NCBI GenBank assembly: GCA_024643345.1
Contig: JAHENB010000023.1
Coordinates: forward strand, 1 to 45,041
Length of the DNA: 45,041 nt
Direction of reading: 5' to 3'
From: Maribacter sp.
GTDB lineage: Bacteria > Bacteroidota > Bacteroidia > Flavobacteriales > Flavobacteriaceae
In this document: positions 1 through 8,028 of the stretch, in pieces
Position numbering within the stretch: position 1 is the stretch's first letter
How the letters are laid out: every line of letters begins with the position of its first letter
Notes under the pieces: model-generated
Seen by the model: the letters and a program-made list of their open reading frames with translations, nothing else
Database searches by the model: none
What the model was told of the DNA's origin: nothing
Translations under genes and position numbers: made by a program

Positions 1-276
1 GCTGATGCAAAGCATTTGCTTCCGTTTATGGTCCGTTCCAAACCTCAAATAAATTTGACTTATTCACAAACAAAAAACCGATAGCTTTTGGCGACCGGCT
101 TTCTTTGTAGCGGGAACTGGATTGCTTCCTCGCCCCGGCTCGGAAGCGGCCTTTGGGGTGGCTTTACAAAGAAAGCCATTAACCTCGCTACAGCGAGGTA
201 TTGGCTTTTTCCTTGTTCCCAAGCTCAAACAAGTTTGGCTTGCTCTCAAAGAAAAAAGCCAACAACTTTTGTTGAT
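1..276 (-). repeat. Decayed tandem copies of a tRNA-tail/terminator unit
   Basis: There is no gene here. Read on the minus strand, the stretch holds degenerate copies of one unit: tRNA-fMet 3' tail, hairpin, T run, then a segment like TTTGAGAGCAAGCCAAAC..TTTGAGCTTGGGAAC. One such segment lies at about 214-250 and a clearly related, more A+T-rich version at about 34-70, so the period is about 180 bp. A further hairpin, with the inner stem CCTCGCTGTAGCGAGG, lies at about 165-216. The pattern may continue left of the window. The repeats are seen directly; decay of older insertions is my inference. Confidence 0.6.
97..121 (-). repeat. Distal copy of the tRNA-fMet 3' end (25 bp)
   Basis: These 25 bases are identical to the acceptor/T-arm end of the initiator tRNA plus the first bases of its terminator (copies at 277-301 and 631-655). 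The match stops abruptly at 121. A weak hairpin and T run follow at about 70-97 on the minus strand, mirroring the layout behind the true tRNA. Confidence 0.8.
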
Positions 277-281
277 GGCTT
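252..281 (-). terminator. Intrinsic terminator behind the tRNA fragment and GIY-YIG gene
   Basis: An 11-bp stem with one mismatch (256-266 with 271-281), a TTTT loop and a six-T tail on the minus strand. It lies at the same distance from the tRNA fragment as the 612-636 terminator lies from the real tRNA. Confidence 0.75.
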
Positions 282-316
282 TCTTTGTAGCGGGAACTGG
301 ACTCGAACCAGTGACC
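277..316 (-). repeat. 40-bp direct repeat of the tRNA-fMet tail, distal copy
   Basis: This copy is identical over 40 bases to 631-670, which covers the variable loop, T arm and acceptor strand of the intact initiator tRNA and the first bases downstream. It lies just beyond the stop codon of the GIY-YIG gene. Together with 631-670 it brackets that gene like attachment-site repeats. Confidence 0.9.
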
Positions 317-335
317 GCCTAAGGCGGATATGAGC
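288..335 (-). pseudogene. tRNA-fMet 3'-half fragment
   Basis: On the minus strand it runs from anticodon-loop-like bases GCTCATA (335-329), through an inserted palindrome CCGCCTTAGGCGG (327-315), into a perfect T arm and acceptor 3' strand ending at discriminator A (288). There is no 5' half, so it cannot fold as a tRNA. It is a remnant or a carried copy of the initiator tRNA. Confidence 0.75.
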
Positions 336-353
336 TTTTTAAATATTGTTCAA

Positions 354-596
354 TTAAGATAAGAGTTTAACGAATTCCCTTCCCTTCCCTGATTTGAGGA
401 ACTTCTCCCTTTTTATGGCTTCTGATCTTCCATCGAAGAACTCTACGTGCATCACGGACCATGGACGATACTTCCTGGTCCAATCTTTTGTCCCTAGCTC
501 ATTATGGGATTTGAACCTGGAGATAAGGTCAATGGTTTGCCCTGTGTAGCTTTTTTTGTGTTTATGGGAATAAAGGATGTAAACTACATGATCCAC
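354..596 (-). CDS. Small GIY-YIG nuclease-family protein
   Basis: An 80-residue protein consisting of a single GIY-YIG domain of the YhbQ/UPF0213 type. The GIY-like strand is VYILYS (residues 5-10) and the YIG-like strand is YTGQT (about 17-21). A conserved Arg follows in the helix after it (ISRFKSHN), and there is a Glu/Lys helix (EAIKREKFLKSGKGREF) near the C-terminus. The start is GTG at 596; no in-frame ATG fits. The family is related to UvrC and homing-nuclease catalytic domains, which cut DNA with a metal ion; the role of the stand-alone forms is poorly known. It lies 16 bp behind the tRNA-fMet terminator and just before a tRNA-tail copy, and may be read through from the tRNA promoter. 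Family assignment is firm; a role in moving this unit is speculation. Confidence 0.85.
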   Translation of the reverse strand: MDHVVYILYSHKHKKSYTGQTIDLISRFKSHNELGTKDWTRKYRPWSVMHVEFFDGRSEAIKREKFLKSGKGREFVKLLS

Positions 597-611
597 AATA
601 TATCCTAAATT

Positions 612-630
612 AAAAAAGCCCCAAACAGGG

Positions 631-636
<6 letters not shown>
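612..636 (-). terminator. Intrinsic terminator of tRNA-fMet
   Basis: An 8-bp stem (615-622 with 629-636), a short loop and a run of Ts on the minus strand, starting about 6 bases after the tRNA 3' end. Its first arm lies inside the 40-bp repeat. Confidence 0.85.
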
Positions 637-714
<78 letters not shown>

Positions 715-724
715 ATATGGAAGG

Positions 725-756
725 CAAAGATACAACGGATTGTTGGTTTTATCAAA
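725..756 (-). promoter_or_regulatory. Promoter of tRNA-fMet
   Basis: On the minus strand TTTG (756-753), a 20-base spacer and TATCTTTG (732-725) match the Bacteroidota consensus exactly, 10 bases before the mature tRNA 5' end. Confidence 0.85.
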
Positions 757-834
757 CCTTGTCGATAGAATATTTTTTAAGGTGTTTCGGCTTAACGCGC
801 GAAAATCCATACCTTGGGGCACTAACCAAGACCT

Positions 835-2202
835 ATGCACGCAATCAATGATTTTTTGGCCAGCTTAATACCCTATACAGAATGGATCATGCTCGTGCTG
901 ATCATCGGGGGTGGCCTCTTTCTGGTGGCCTATTCCAAATTACTGCCCTACCGTTATTTTACCCATGCCATCGCCATTACAAGGGGAAAATATGACGACC
1001 CCAACGATCCCGGTGAAGTGAGCCATTTACAGGCACTGTCCTCCGCCGTTGCGGCCACCGTTGGCCTTGGGAACATTTCAGGGGTGGCCATCGCCATTTA
1101 TTTGGGCGGGCCCGGCACGGTCTTTTGGATATGGGTGACCGCCCTGATCGGCATGTGCATCAAGTTCTATTCCTGCAGTTTGGCCATCATGTTCCGCGGC
1201 GAGGACAGCGATGGGCAGCTGCAGGGTGGCCCCATGTACTATATCACCAAGGGCATGGGCGCGAAAGCGAGGCCCTTGGCCGTATTTTTCTGCCTGGCTG
1301 GGCTGTTCGGGGTTCTGCCCGCCTTTACCACCAACCAATTTACCCAAACGCTCATGGGCGTCATCAATCCTGATGAAAACATCGCCGCACTTGGGGACTT
1401 CAACTGGAAATTGGGCATCGGCATCGTGCTCTCGATCGTTACGTCATTCGTGATTTTCGGGGGCCTGAAAAAAATCGCCAAGGTGGCCACCGCCCTGGTG
1501 CCCTTTATGGTCTTCATCTATCTTTTTGCGGTCGTCTTCATTATGGCGATGAATGCCAGCGCGATCTTTCCTTCCTTGAAGTTGATCTTTACGGAAGCCT
1601 TTAATTTCAAGACGGCGGTACAAGGAGGCCTCTGGGGCGTGATCATTATTGGGATACGCCGGGCGGTCTTCTCGAACGAGGCTGGGGTGGGCAGCGCGCC
1701 CATGTACCATGGGCAATCCAAGACCACTGAACCCATACAGGAAGGCTTGGTGGCCATGTTGGGCCCTTTTATAGATACCATTATTGTTTGTACGCTTACC
1801 GCCCTGGTGATCATTTTGAGCGGGGCCTATCTCGATGCGGAGACCAATGGCATTACCATGACCCTTATCGCATTTGAGAAATCGCTCTTTGGTCTGGGCG
1901 ATGTACTCTTGATGGTCATCGTTGCCGCCTTTGCCCTTTCCACCTTGTTCACCTATTCGTACTACGGTACCAAATGCCTCTCGTTTTTGACCAATGCCAA
2001 AATTGGGAAATATTACAACCATATTTATATACTGAGCATTACCTTTGCCGCAGTGGCATCGGTAGATTTGGTGGTGAACCTGATCGACCTTTCCTTTGCC
2101 CTAATGGTGATCCCCAATATGATCGCCGTATTGTATTTGGCACCCCAAGTGAACTTGGCGATGAAATCGTACTTTTTAAAAGCAAAAAATGACACAGCAT
2201 AG
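835..2202 (+). CDS. Alanine/glycine:sodium symporter (AGCS family)
   Basis: A 455-residue inner-membrane transporter of about ten or eleven hydrophobic segments, importing alanine or glycine with Na+. Family signatures are clear: GLGNISGVA (about 77-85), GGPMYY (131-136) and SNEAGVGSAP (280-289). Length is normal. The last 14 bases overlap the start of era in another frame, so the two are probably co-transcribed and translationally coupled. The substrate within the AGCS family cannot be settled from sequence. No convincing promoter was found upstream, where the gene diverges from the tRNA. Confidence 0.93.
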   Translation: MHAINDFLASLIPYTEWIMLVLIIGGGLFLVAYSKLLPYRYFTHAIAITRGKYDDPNDPGEVSHLQALSSAVAATVGLGNISGVAIAIYLGGPGTVFWIWVTALIGMCIKFYSCSLAIMFRGEDSDGQLQGGPMYYITKGMGAKARPLAVFFCLAGLFGVLPAFTTNQFTQTLMGVINPDENIAALGDFNWKLGIGIVLSIVTSFVIFGGLKKIAKVATALVPFMVFIYLFAVVFIMAMNASAIFPSLKLIFTEAFNFKTAVQGGLWGVIIIGIRRAVFSNEAGVGSAPMYHGQSKTTEPIQEGLVAMLGPFIDTIIVCTLTALVIILSGAYLDAETNGITMTLIAFEKSLFGLGDVLLMVIVAAFALSTLFTYSYYGTKCLSFLTNAKIGKYYNHIYILSITFAAVASVDLVVNLIDLSFALMVIPNMIAVLYLAPQVNLAMKSYFLKAKNDTA

Positions 2203-3076
2203 GGCAGGTTTCGTAAATATTATCGGAAATCCCAATGTGGGTAAATCGACCTTGATGAACGCCTTTGTGGGCGAGAAGCTGTCGATCATCACCTCTAAGG
2301 CACAGACCACCAGGCACCGTATTTTGGGGATAGTGAACGGGGAAGATTTTCAGGTGATCCTATCCGATACCCCAGGGATCATCAAGCCGGCCTATGAACT
2401 TCAGGCATCGATGATGGATTTCGTAAAATCGGCCTTCGATGATGCCGACGTATTGCTGTATATGGTTGAAGTGGGCGAAAAGGCACTCAAGGACGAGCAT
2501 TTTTTTGCCAGGATCGAAAACAGCAAGATTCCGGTACTGCTTTTGTTGAATAAGATCGACAACACCGACCAGGAAACTTTGGAGGCTCAGGTACAATACT
2601 GGCAGCAGCAGCTTCCCTCAGTAGAGATACATCCGATCTCGGCCCTCCAAAATTTCAATGTCAAGGAGGTTTTCCTTCGTATTTTGGAACTATTGCCCGA
2701 ATCGCCGCCCTATTATCCCAAAGACCAATTGACCGACAAGCCCGAGCGCTTCTTCGTGAACGAGACCATAAGAGAAAAAATCTTGATCCATTACAAAAAG
2801 GAAATTCCCTATTCTGTTGAAATCGAGACCGAGGAGTTCTTGGAGGATGACGACATCATACGCATGAGGGCCGTGATCATGGTTGAACGCGATTCGCAAA
2901 AGGGCATCATCATCGGGCATAAGGGCAGTGCGCTGAAAAGGGTAGGGGTGGAAGCCCGAAAAGATCTTGAGAAATTCTTTGGCAAACAGGTGCACATCGA
3001 GCTGTACGTGAAGGTGAACAAAAACTGGCGCAGCAATGCGGCCCAGTTGAAGCGATTTGGATACAACCAGAACTAG
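2189..3076 (+). CDS. era: GTPase Era, ribosome assembly
   Basis: A 295-residue GTPase that binds the 3' end of 16S rRNA during 30S maturation. G1 is GNPNVGKS (13-20), G3 DTPG (60-63), G4 NKID (121-124) and G5 SAL (151-153). The C-terminal KH domain (about 200-290) has the GHKG loop. Length and order match Era of other bacteria. The start lies inside the upstream symporter gene (14-bp overlap), and the stop overlaps by three bases the stop of the convergent gene 3073-3564. Confidence 0.97.
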   Translation: MTQHRAGFVNIIGNPNVGKSTLMNAFVGEKLSIITSKAQTTRHRILGIVNGEDFQVILSDTPGIIKPAYELQASMMDFVKSAFDDADVLLYMVEVGEKALKDEHFFARIENSKIPVLLLLNKIDNTDQETLEAQVQYWQQQLPSVEIHPISALQNFNVKEVFLRILELLPESPPYYPKDQLTDKPERFFVNETIREKILIHYKKEIPYSVEIETEEFLEDDDIIRMRAVIMVERDSQKGIIIGHKGSALKRVGVEARKDLEKFFGKQVHIELYVKVNKNWRSNAAQLKRFGYNQN

Positions 3077-3564
3077 ACGTTTCGGTTGAGCGCTTCCATC
3101 ATAAATTGGTGCAGTTCCCTCATTTGAGGTTTCCCTTTATGCCTTCCCGCCCTACCAAAGGCATACAATACAAACCATAGGACCACCATAAAACCCATGA
3201 GCCCCAACTGCAGGCCGTAAGGCCGGTCCAACGAGGCGCTGGAATAGGCCCATACGCCAAGTACGAGGAACAAGGTGACCACCCCGAAGTGAAGGAACAT
3301 AAAAAAGGTCCATAGGGCGGGGTTCGGTCCGAAGAGCCCATACATTTTGCTGTGACCCGCTTCCCCGTCCAGGATTTCCAAATGCAATTGCGGGGACCAG
3401 AAATGACGCTGTCCGGCATTGATCTTGATGAACACATGATTGTCGATACGGTTCACCAAAAAGGGCTTTCGAACACCCTGTTCAAATGCTCGAAGTATGC
3501 CTTCCTTTTCGAGGGGCAGATCCATTTGGAATCTCGGTCTCAAAACTATTTCATTTGGTAGCAT
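3073..3564 (-). CDS. Conserved membrane protein of unknown function
   Basis: A 163-residue protein I do not recognise as a named family. The first 90 residues are soluble and mixed, with a possible beta-rich fold. Two hydrophobic segments follow at about 85-107 and 115-136, then a short charged tail. It is convergent with era and shares its last bases, leaving no room for a terminator between them. It appears to be monocistronic. No signal peptide, metal site or catalytic motif is visible. A small envelope protein is the most that can be said. Confidence 0.75.
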   Translation of the reverse strand: MLPNEIVLRPRFQMDLPLEKEGILRAFEQGVRKPFLVNRIDNHVFIKINAGQRHFWSPQLHLEILDGEAGHSKMYGLFGPNPALWTFFMFLHFGVVTLFLVLGVWAYSSASLDRPYGLQLGLMGFMVVLWFVLYAFGRAGRHKGKPQMRELHQFMMEALNRNV

Positions 3565-3962
3565 TCTGAATGTAATTAAGATATCAAATGTTCTTGTTGT
3601 AATTTTATTTACAGTATTTGAAAGCCGGTTCGAACGCTCCAGTAGCTTTCGGCATAGTAATAAGGTAAATAATTTTTGTTCAATATTGAAATTGGGATTT
3701 TATAAAATTGATGGAAAATATGTAAAAAGTTACATGAATTGCAACCTATGATGGTAAATGCTTACAATTATTAGCCTTAGGGCCTCTAAATATTATGATT
3801 TTGGCCGGTAAAAAAGCATTAAAAATGGACTTGTTTCACATTTTTAGGATAAATATGGACTAAAAACGGTTATGGCCTATCAAAAAATCAACAACTATAT
3901 TTATATTTGTCTTATCGATGAAAGGTAAAAAACATCGATGAAATACATAATATTTCCCCCAA
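3565..3962. other. A+T-rich intergenic region before the NeuD gene
   Basis: About 400 bases with no supportable ORF. Base composition changes here from the balanced composition of era to strongly A+T-rich and stays so through the next gene. The only recognisable element is the -7-like box at 3902-3909. An inverted pair around 3914-3940 (ATCGATGaaa..aacATCGATG) is in fact a direct repeat of ATCGATG. Confidence 0.6.
3902..3909 (+). promoter_or_regulatory. Candidate -7 box for the NeuD gene
   Basis: TATATTTG matches TAnnTTTG, 53 bases before the ATG. No TTG lies at the expected spacing, so this is only moderately supported. Confidence 0.4.
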
Positions 3963-4697
3963 ATGAAGAATATTGTAATAATTGGTGCCTCAGGGCATGG
4001 CAGTGTTGTCCAAGATTGTATTGAAAACGAAGGCACATACAACGTTGTGGGATTCATTGATTCCTTCAAGAGAAAAGGGAAATTGCACAATGGCAAAAGA
4101 GTGTTGGGCACAGAAAATGATCTTCCTAGATTAAAGAAAAAATTTGACTTACAAGGCGGAATTGTGGCCATTGGAGACAATTGGACAAGAAAACAACTTG
4201 TTCAAAAGATAAATCAAATAGTTCCGAATTTTGTTTTTGTTACTGCGGTCCATCCCAGCGCTAATATAGGTAAGGATGTTTATATTGGGCAGGGTACTGT
4301 AGTAATGCCGGGGGCCGTGATCAATGCTTGCTCGGTCGTTGGGGATTTTTGTATCATCAACACTAATGCTTCCTTGGGTCACGACGGCACTTTGGATGAC
4401 TATTCCAGCTTGGCTTCCGGTGTCCGCACTGGTGGAAATTTTAGTTTGGGAATATGTTCAGCGGTTTCCATCGGGGCTATTGTAATTGAGAATATTACTG
4501 TGCTGGCCCATACCATTGTAGGCGCGGGATCGTTGGTGTTAAAGAATATTACAAACAACGTGGTGGCCTATGGTTGCCCCGCAAAGGTGATTAGAGCACG
4601 AACGGAAGGCGAACAATATCTAAGTGGTTCCGTCGACTCAAAAATAATTCCGTTCGAGTCGAGTATTGTTGAGAAATTTCCTTTGTATAAGACTTAG
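3963..4697 (+). CDS. NeuD/PglD-type sugar O- or N-acetyltransferase
   Basis: A 244-residue protein with the two-part layout of the NeuD/PglD family. An N-terminal Rossmann-like half with IIGASGHG (6-13) binds the sugar nucleotide. A left-handed beta-helix of hexapeptide repeats follows (about 95-210), with the expected catalytic His region NASLGHDGTLDD and the closing GCPAKVIRAR. Such enzymes use acetyl-CoA to acetylate sugars for surface polysaccharide or glycoprotein. It carries about 30 extra residues at the C-terminus. It stands alone, without other glycan genes, between era and der, and its DNA is more A+T-rich than either neighbour, suggesting transfer or a relic of a glycan locus. Family is clear; substrate is unknown. 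Confidence 0.88.
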   Translation: MKNIVIIGASGHGSVVQDCIENEGTYNVVGFIDSFKRKGKLHNGKRVLGTENDLPRLKKKFDLQGGIVAIGDNWTRKQLVQKINQIVPNFVFVTAVHPSANIGKDVYIGQGTVVMPGAVINACSVVGDFCIINTNASLGHDGTLDDYSSLASGVRTGGNFSLGICSAVSIGAIVIENITVLAHTIVGAGSLVLKNITNNVVAYGCPAKVIRARTEGEQYLSGSVDSKIIPFESSIVEKFPLYKT

Positions 4698-4768
4698 TCA
4701 CTTTCACTTCCTTTGCTTTTACCAATATTCACTTTTTTCAATTTCACTGGTTTTATATTCATTAGCAC

Positions 4769-4776
4769 TACCTTTG
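4769..4776 (+). promoter_or_regulatory. Candidate promoter -7 box of der
   Basis: TACCTTTG matches TAnnTTTG, 18 bases before the der ATG. The -33 element is not obvious. Confidence 0.5.
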
Positions 4777-4793
4777 TGGCCTAATTCAATTTT

Positions 4794-6098
4794 ATGAGTG
4801 CTATCGTTGCCATTGTGGGAAGGCCAAATGTAGGGAAATCGACTTTTTTCAACCGTTTGATACAAAGAAGGGAGGCCATTGTAGATGCCGTAAGTGGCGT
4901 TACCCGCGACCGCCATTATGGAAAGAGCGATTGGAACGGCAAGGAATTTTCCCTGATCGATACGGGTGGCTATGTGTTGGGCAGTGAAGACGTTTTTGAG
5001 AAGGAAATAGACAAACAGGTCGAACTCGCCATCGAAGAGGCCGACGCCATCATTTTTATGGTTGATGCCGAAACCGGGGTTACCGGTATGGACGAGGATG
5101 TGGCAAAACTGTTGAGAAGGGTGAACAAGCCCGTCTTCCTTACGGTGAACAAGGTCGATAATCCAAAAAGGGCGGCCGATGCCGTTGAATTTTATGCCTT
5201 GGGCCTGGGCGAATACTATAATATATCGAGCATCAACGGAAGTGGCACGGGCGAACTATTGGATGAATTGGTAAAGGTACTTCCCGAAGGGGAGCCCGAA
5301 GTAGATGAACTACCGCGTTTTGCGGTGGTCGGGCGGCCCAATGCGGGCAAATCTTCCTTTATCAATGCCCTGATCGGGGAAGAACGTTACATCGTAACCG
5401 ACGTTGCGGGTACCACCCGCGATAGCATCGATACCAAATACGACCGATTTGGGTTCGAGTTCCACTTGATAGATACGGCCGGGATTCGAAGAAAGGCAAA
5501 GGTGAAGGAAGATCTTGAGTTCTATTCTGTGATGCGATCGGTTCGTGCTATTGAACATTGCGACGTATGCCTCCTTTTGTTGGATGCCACCCGTGGTTTC
5601 GATGGTCAGGTAGAAAATATTTTTTGGCTCGCCAGTAGAAACAATAAGGGCATCGTGATCTTGGTGAACAAATGGGATCTGGTAGAGGACAAGGAAACGA
5701 ACACCATAAAGCATTACACCCAAAGAATCAAACAGGCCATTGAACCCTTCACCGATGTGCCCATTCTTTTTATTTCTGTGCTCACCAAACAGCGCATTTT
5801 CAAGGCGATCGAAACCGCTGTGGAGGTCTATAAGAACCGGAGCAAAAAAATCGTTACCCGTAGGTTCAATGACATCATGCTGCCCATAATCGAAAGCAAT
5901 CCGCCTCCGGCCTATAAGGGGAAATACGTGAAGATCAAATTCTGTACCCAGTTGCCGACCCCCTATCCGCAATTCGCTTTTTTCTGCAACCTGCCCCAAT
6001 ATGTGCGGGAGCCCTACAAACGATTTTTGGAGAACAAAGTCCGCGAAAATTTCGATTTCAGCGGGGTGCCGATCACTATTTTTATGAGGAAAAAGTAG
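4794..6098 (+). CDS. der: GTPase Der (EngA), 50S assembly
   Basis: 434 residues with two GTPase domains in tandem, the hallmark of Der. The first has GRPNVGKS (9-16), DTGG (56-59) and NKVD (119-122). The second has GRPNAGKS (180-187), DTAG (227-230) and NKWD. A C-terminal KH-like domain (about 350-434) ends with the usual short basic tail. Der helps late 50S subunit assembly. Length is normal. It is preceded by its own -7 box and convergent with the TPM gene at 6188. Confidence 0.97.
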   Translation: MSAIVAIVGRPNVGKSTFFNRLIQRREAIVDAVSGVTRDRHYGKSDWNGKEFSLIDTGGYVLGSEDVFEKEIDKQVELAIEEADAIIFMVDAETGVTGMDEDVAKLLRRVNKPVFLTVNKVDNPKRAADAVEFYALGLGEYYNISSINGSGTGELLDELVKVLPEGEPEVDELPRFAVVGRPNAGKSSFINALIGEERYIVTDVAGTTRDSIDTKYDRFGFEFHLIDTAGIRRKAKVKEDLEFYSVMRSVRAIEHCDVCLLLLDATRGFDGQVENIFWLASRNNKGIVILVNKWDLVEDKETNTIKHYTQRIKQAIEPFTDVPILFISVLTKQRIFKAIETAVEVYKNRSKKIVTRRFNDIMLPIIESNPPPAYKGKYVKIKFCTQLPTPYPQFAFFCNLPQYVREPYKRFLENKVRENFDFSGVPITIFMRKK

Positions 6099-6187
6099 TC
6101 TCTGTGGGGCGTGCACAGAAAGTGGTGGCCAGTATAGGATGAAAGGGGTTCAGCCAGCAGGAATCGGTCTGTGGTTATTCATTGTCA

Positions 6188-6982
6188 TTACCAGCCTCCG
6201 GAAGAACCGCCGCCACCGAAGCCACCGCCACCGAAACCGCCGCCGAAGCCACCACTGCCGCCAAACCCGCCACCACTTCCAAAGCCGCCGCCCGAACCGC
6301 CGCTACGGCCCATATTGCTCAGGATGATCATGTCCCATATGCTGGGCCCGGAACGTCTTCCACCATTACCACGATTGCCCCTGTTGCGTCGCGAAAGAAT
6401 AATGAGGATGATAACAAAGATGATGATGGGCAATAGGGTACCTATTGGAAATCCCCCACCGTCGTTAAAATCGCGATTTTCCTTGAATTCACCACGCAGT
6501 ACCTGAAAAATGGCATCTGCCCCGGCATTGAGTCCGTCGTAATAGTTGTCTTCCTTAAATTGCGGAATGATCACGTTTTCAATGATCCTGCGCGACATGG
6601 CGTCGGTAAGGCTGCCTTCAACCCCATAGCCGGTATTAATGGCAATCCTACGGTCGCCTCGGGCCAGAAGGATCAGTATGCCATTGTCTTTGTTGTCTTG
6701 CCCGATGCCCCATTTTTGGCCCCATTGGGCACCCAAAAAGTTAATGCCCTCCCCTTCGGTCGATTGAATAATCACCACTACGATCTGGGTCGAAGTACTG
6801 TCGGAATAACGGATCAATTTTTGCTCCAGGGCGCTCTTTTGGCTTTCGGGGAGCAGACCGATATAGTCATATACGCTGGTCTGAAGTTTCGGTTTTTCCG
6901 GGATTTGGAATTGGGGGAAACCTAAGCTGAGGTTCCCAAGCAGCAGCAGCAAGAGCAGGACTCTAGCTTTTTGATATCTCAT
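6188..6982 (-). CDS. TPM-domain membrane protein with glycine-rich tail
   Basis: 264 residues: a signal peptide (about 1-23), a TPM_phosphatase (YgcG/Psb32-like) domain (about 35-165), one transmembrane segment (about 183-197), then a Gly-rich tail of GGGFGG-like repeats. TPM proteins face the periplasm and are linked to photosystem repair in plants and to membrane-protein quality control in bacteria; the biochemical role here is not known. Its start overlaps the upstream TPM gene by 20 bases. It is the last gene of the M23-MerR-LemA-TPM-TPM run. The low-complexity tail gives a false Pro-rich ORF on the other strand. Confidence 0.88.
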   Translation of the reverse strand: MRYQKARVLLLLLLLGNLSLGFPQFQIPEKPKLQTSVYDYIGLLPESQKSALEQKLIRYSDSTSTQIVVVIIQSTEGEGINFLGAQWGQKWGIGQDNKDNGILILLARGDRRIAINTGYGVEGSLTDAMSRRIIENVIIPQFKEDNYYDGLNAGADAIFQVLRGEFKENRDFNDGGGFPIGTLLPIIIFVIILIILSRRNRGNRGNGGRRSGPSIWDMIILSNMGRSGGSGGGFGSGGGFGGSGGFGGGFGGGGFGGGGSSGGW

Positions 6983-7400
6983 CGCTCAATTCGTTTTGAT
7001 TCCCGGGAAGCCATGGAAAATGGGCCTCCAATTCCTGCCCAGCCCTTAATACAGCTTCTACTATGCCTTGCTTGTAACGTCCTTCCCTGAAGTGTGATTC
7101 TATAATATCTTTGGTACTGTCCCAAAAATCGGCGGCCACCACCTTGTCGATGCCCCGATCCCCATAAATGACGAATTTTTTATCCTTTACCGCAATGTAT
7201 AGGATTACCCCATTTTCTTGTTTGGTATTGTCCATTTTCAAAATATGGAACACTTCCTTGGCCCTTTCAAAATGGTCTAATCGGGTATGGGTTTCTATAT
7301 GAACACGTATTTCGCCCGAGGTGTTTTTCTCCGCCTTCAGAATGGCCTGAACAATTTCCTGTTCTTCTTCCGGGTTCAAAAATTCCTCTACGCTCCCCAT
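6963..7400 (-). CDS. TPM-domain protein, cytoplasmic-type
   Basis: 145 residues made almost wholly of a TPM domain, with no signal peptide or membrane segment. The start of the domain (EEEQEIVQAILKAEKNTSGE) and the central VILYIAVKDKKFVIYGD strand pair are typical. It lies 8 bp after lemA and overlaps the next TPM gene by 20 bases, so the three are surely one transcription unit. LemA plus one short and one Gly-rich TPM protein is a recurring Bacteroidota arrangement; the shared function is unknown. Confidence 0.88.
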   Translation of the reverse strand: MGSVEEFLNPEEEQEIVQAILKAEKNTSGEIRVHIETHTRLDHFERAKEVFHILKMDNTKQENGVILYIAVKDKKFVIYGDRGIDKVVAADFWDSTKDIIESHFREGRYKQGIVEAVLRAGQELEAHFPWLPGNQNELSDEISKS

Positions 7401-7408
7401 GGCCCCGA

Positions 7409-8008
7409 TCAGTTAAAGTCGAAGTTCACTTCGGGCGCGTTTTCCGAACCGGCATCGGCCTTATAGCGGGGCATTTCCTCAAAACCGAACCAACCGGCCA
7501 AGATTTTACCGGGAAATTTGGTGGTATGGATGTCGTAGATGTTCACCTTCTCGTTGAAACGGTCCCGCTCAACATTGATTCGGTTCTCCGTGCCTTCGAG
7601 TTGGGACTGCAATTCGAGGAAGTTCTGGTTGGCTTTCAGTTCGGGATAGCGTTCCACGACCACCATCAGTTTGCCCAAAGCACCGGTCAAGCCTGTTTGT
7701 GCTTCCTGGAAGGCGGCCAGTTTTTCTGGAGTCAGGTTGTTGGCATCTACGGTGGTAGAGGTGGCTTTGGCCCTTGCCTCGATCACATCGGTTAAGGTGC
7801 CCCTTTCAAAATCGGCTGCCCCTTGGACCGTTTTCACCAAATTGCCAATAAGATCGTTCCTGCGCTGGTATGCGCTTTCAACGTTAGACCAAGCGGTCTT
7901 TGCGTTGGCCTCGTATTCAACGGCGGTATTGTTGAAGCCAACTGCCCATTGGTAAAGTCCAAAAACAATGACCACAAGAATAATTAAAGCAATTAAACCT
8001 TTTTTCAT
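7409..8008 (-). CDS. lemA: LemA family protein
   Basis: 199 residues: an N-terminal membrane anchor (about 4-22), then a long helical bundle with the family signature around NNTAVEYEANAKTAWSNVE and YQRRNDLIGNLV. LemA proteins are membrane-tethered with most of the chain outside the cytoplasm. The name comes from a Listeria antigen and the molecular function is unknown. It sits between the MerR-type regulator and two TPM genes, with which it very likely acts. Confidence 0.93.
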   Translation of the reverse strand: MKKGLIALIILVVIVFGLYQWAVGFNNTAVEYEANAKTAWSNVESAYQRRNDLIGNLVKTVQGAADFERGTLTDVIEARAKATSTTVDANNLTPEKLAAFQEAQTGLTGALGKLMVVVERYPELKANQNFLELQSQLEGTENRINVERDRFNEKVNIYDIHTTKFPGKILAGWFGFEEMPRYKADAGSENAPEVNFDFN

Positions 8009-8028
8009 TTTCCGTTAGATTTATATAG

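Noticed and set aside
1444-2022. Long minus-strand ORF inside the AGCS symporter
   Set aside because: Shadow of the real gene; no family likeness and strongly biased composition.
3440-3751. Plus-strand ORF across the 3564 boundary
   Set aside because: Half of it is antisense to the 163-residue membrane protein and the rest is low-complexity A+T-rich DNA.
6139-6506. Pro/Thr-rich ORFs on the plus strand opposite the TPM gene
   Set aside because: They are the antisense reading of the Gly-rich tail (GGN codons read as CCN) and have no start context or family match.
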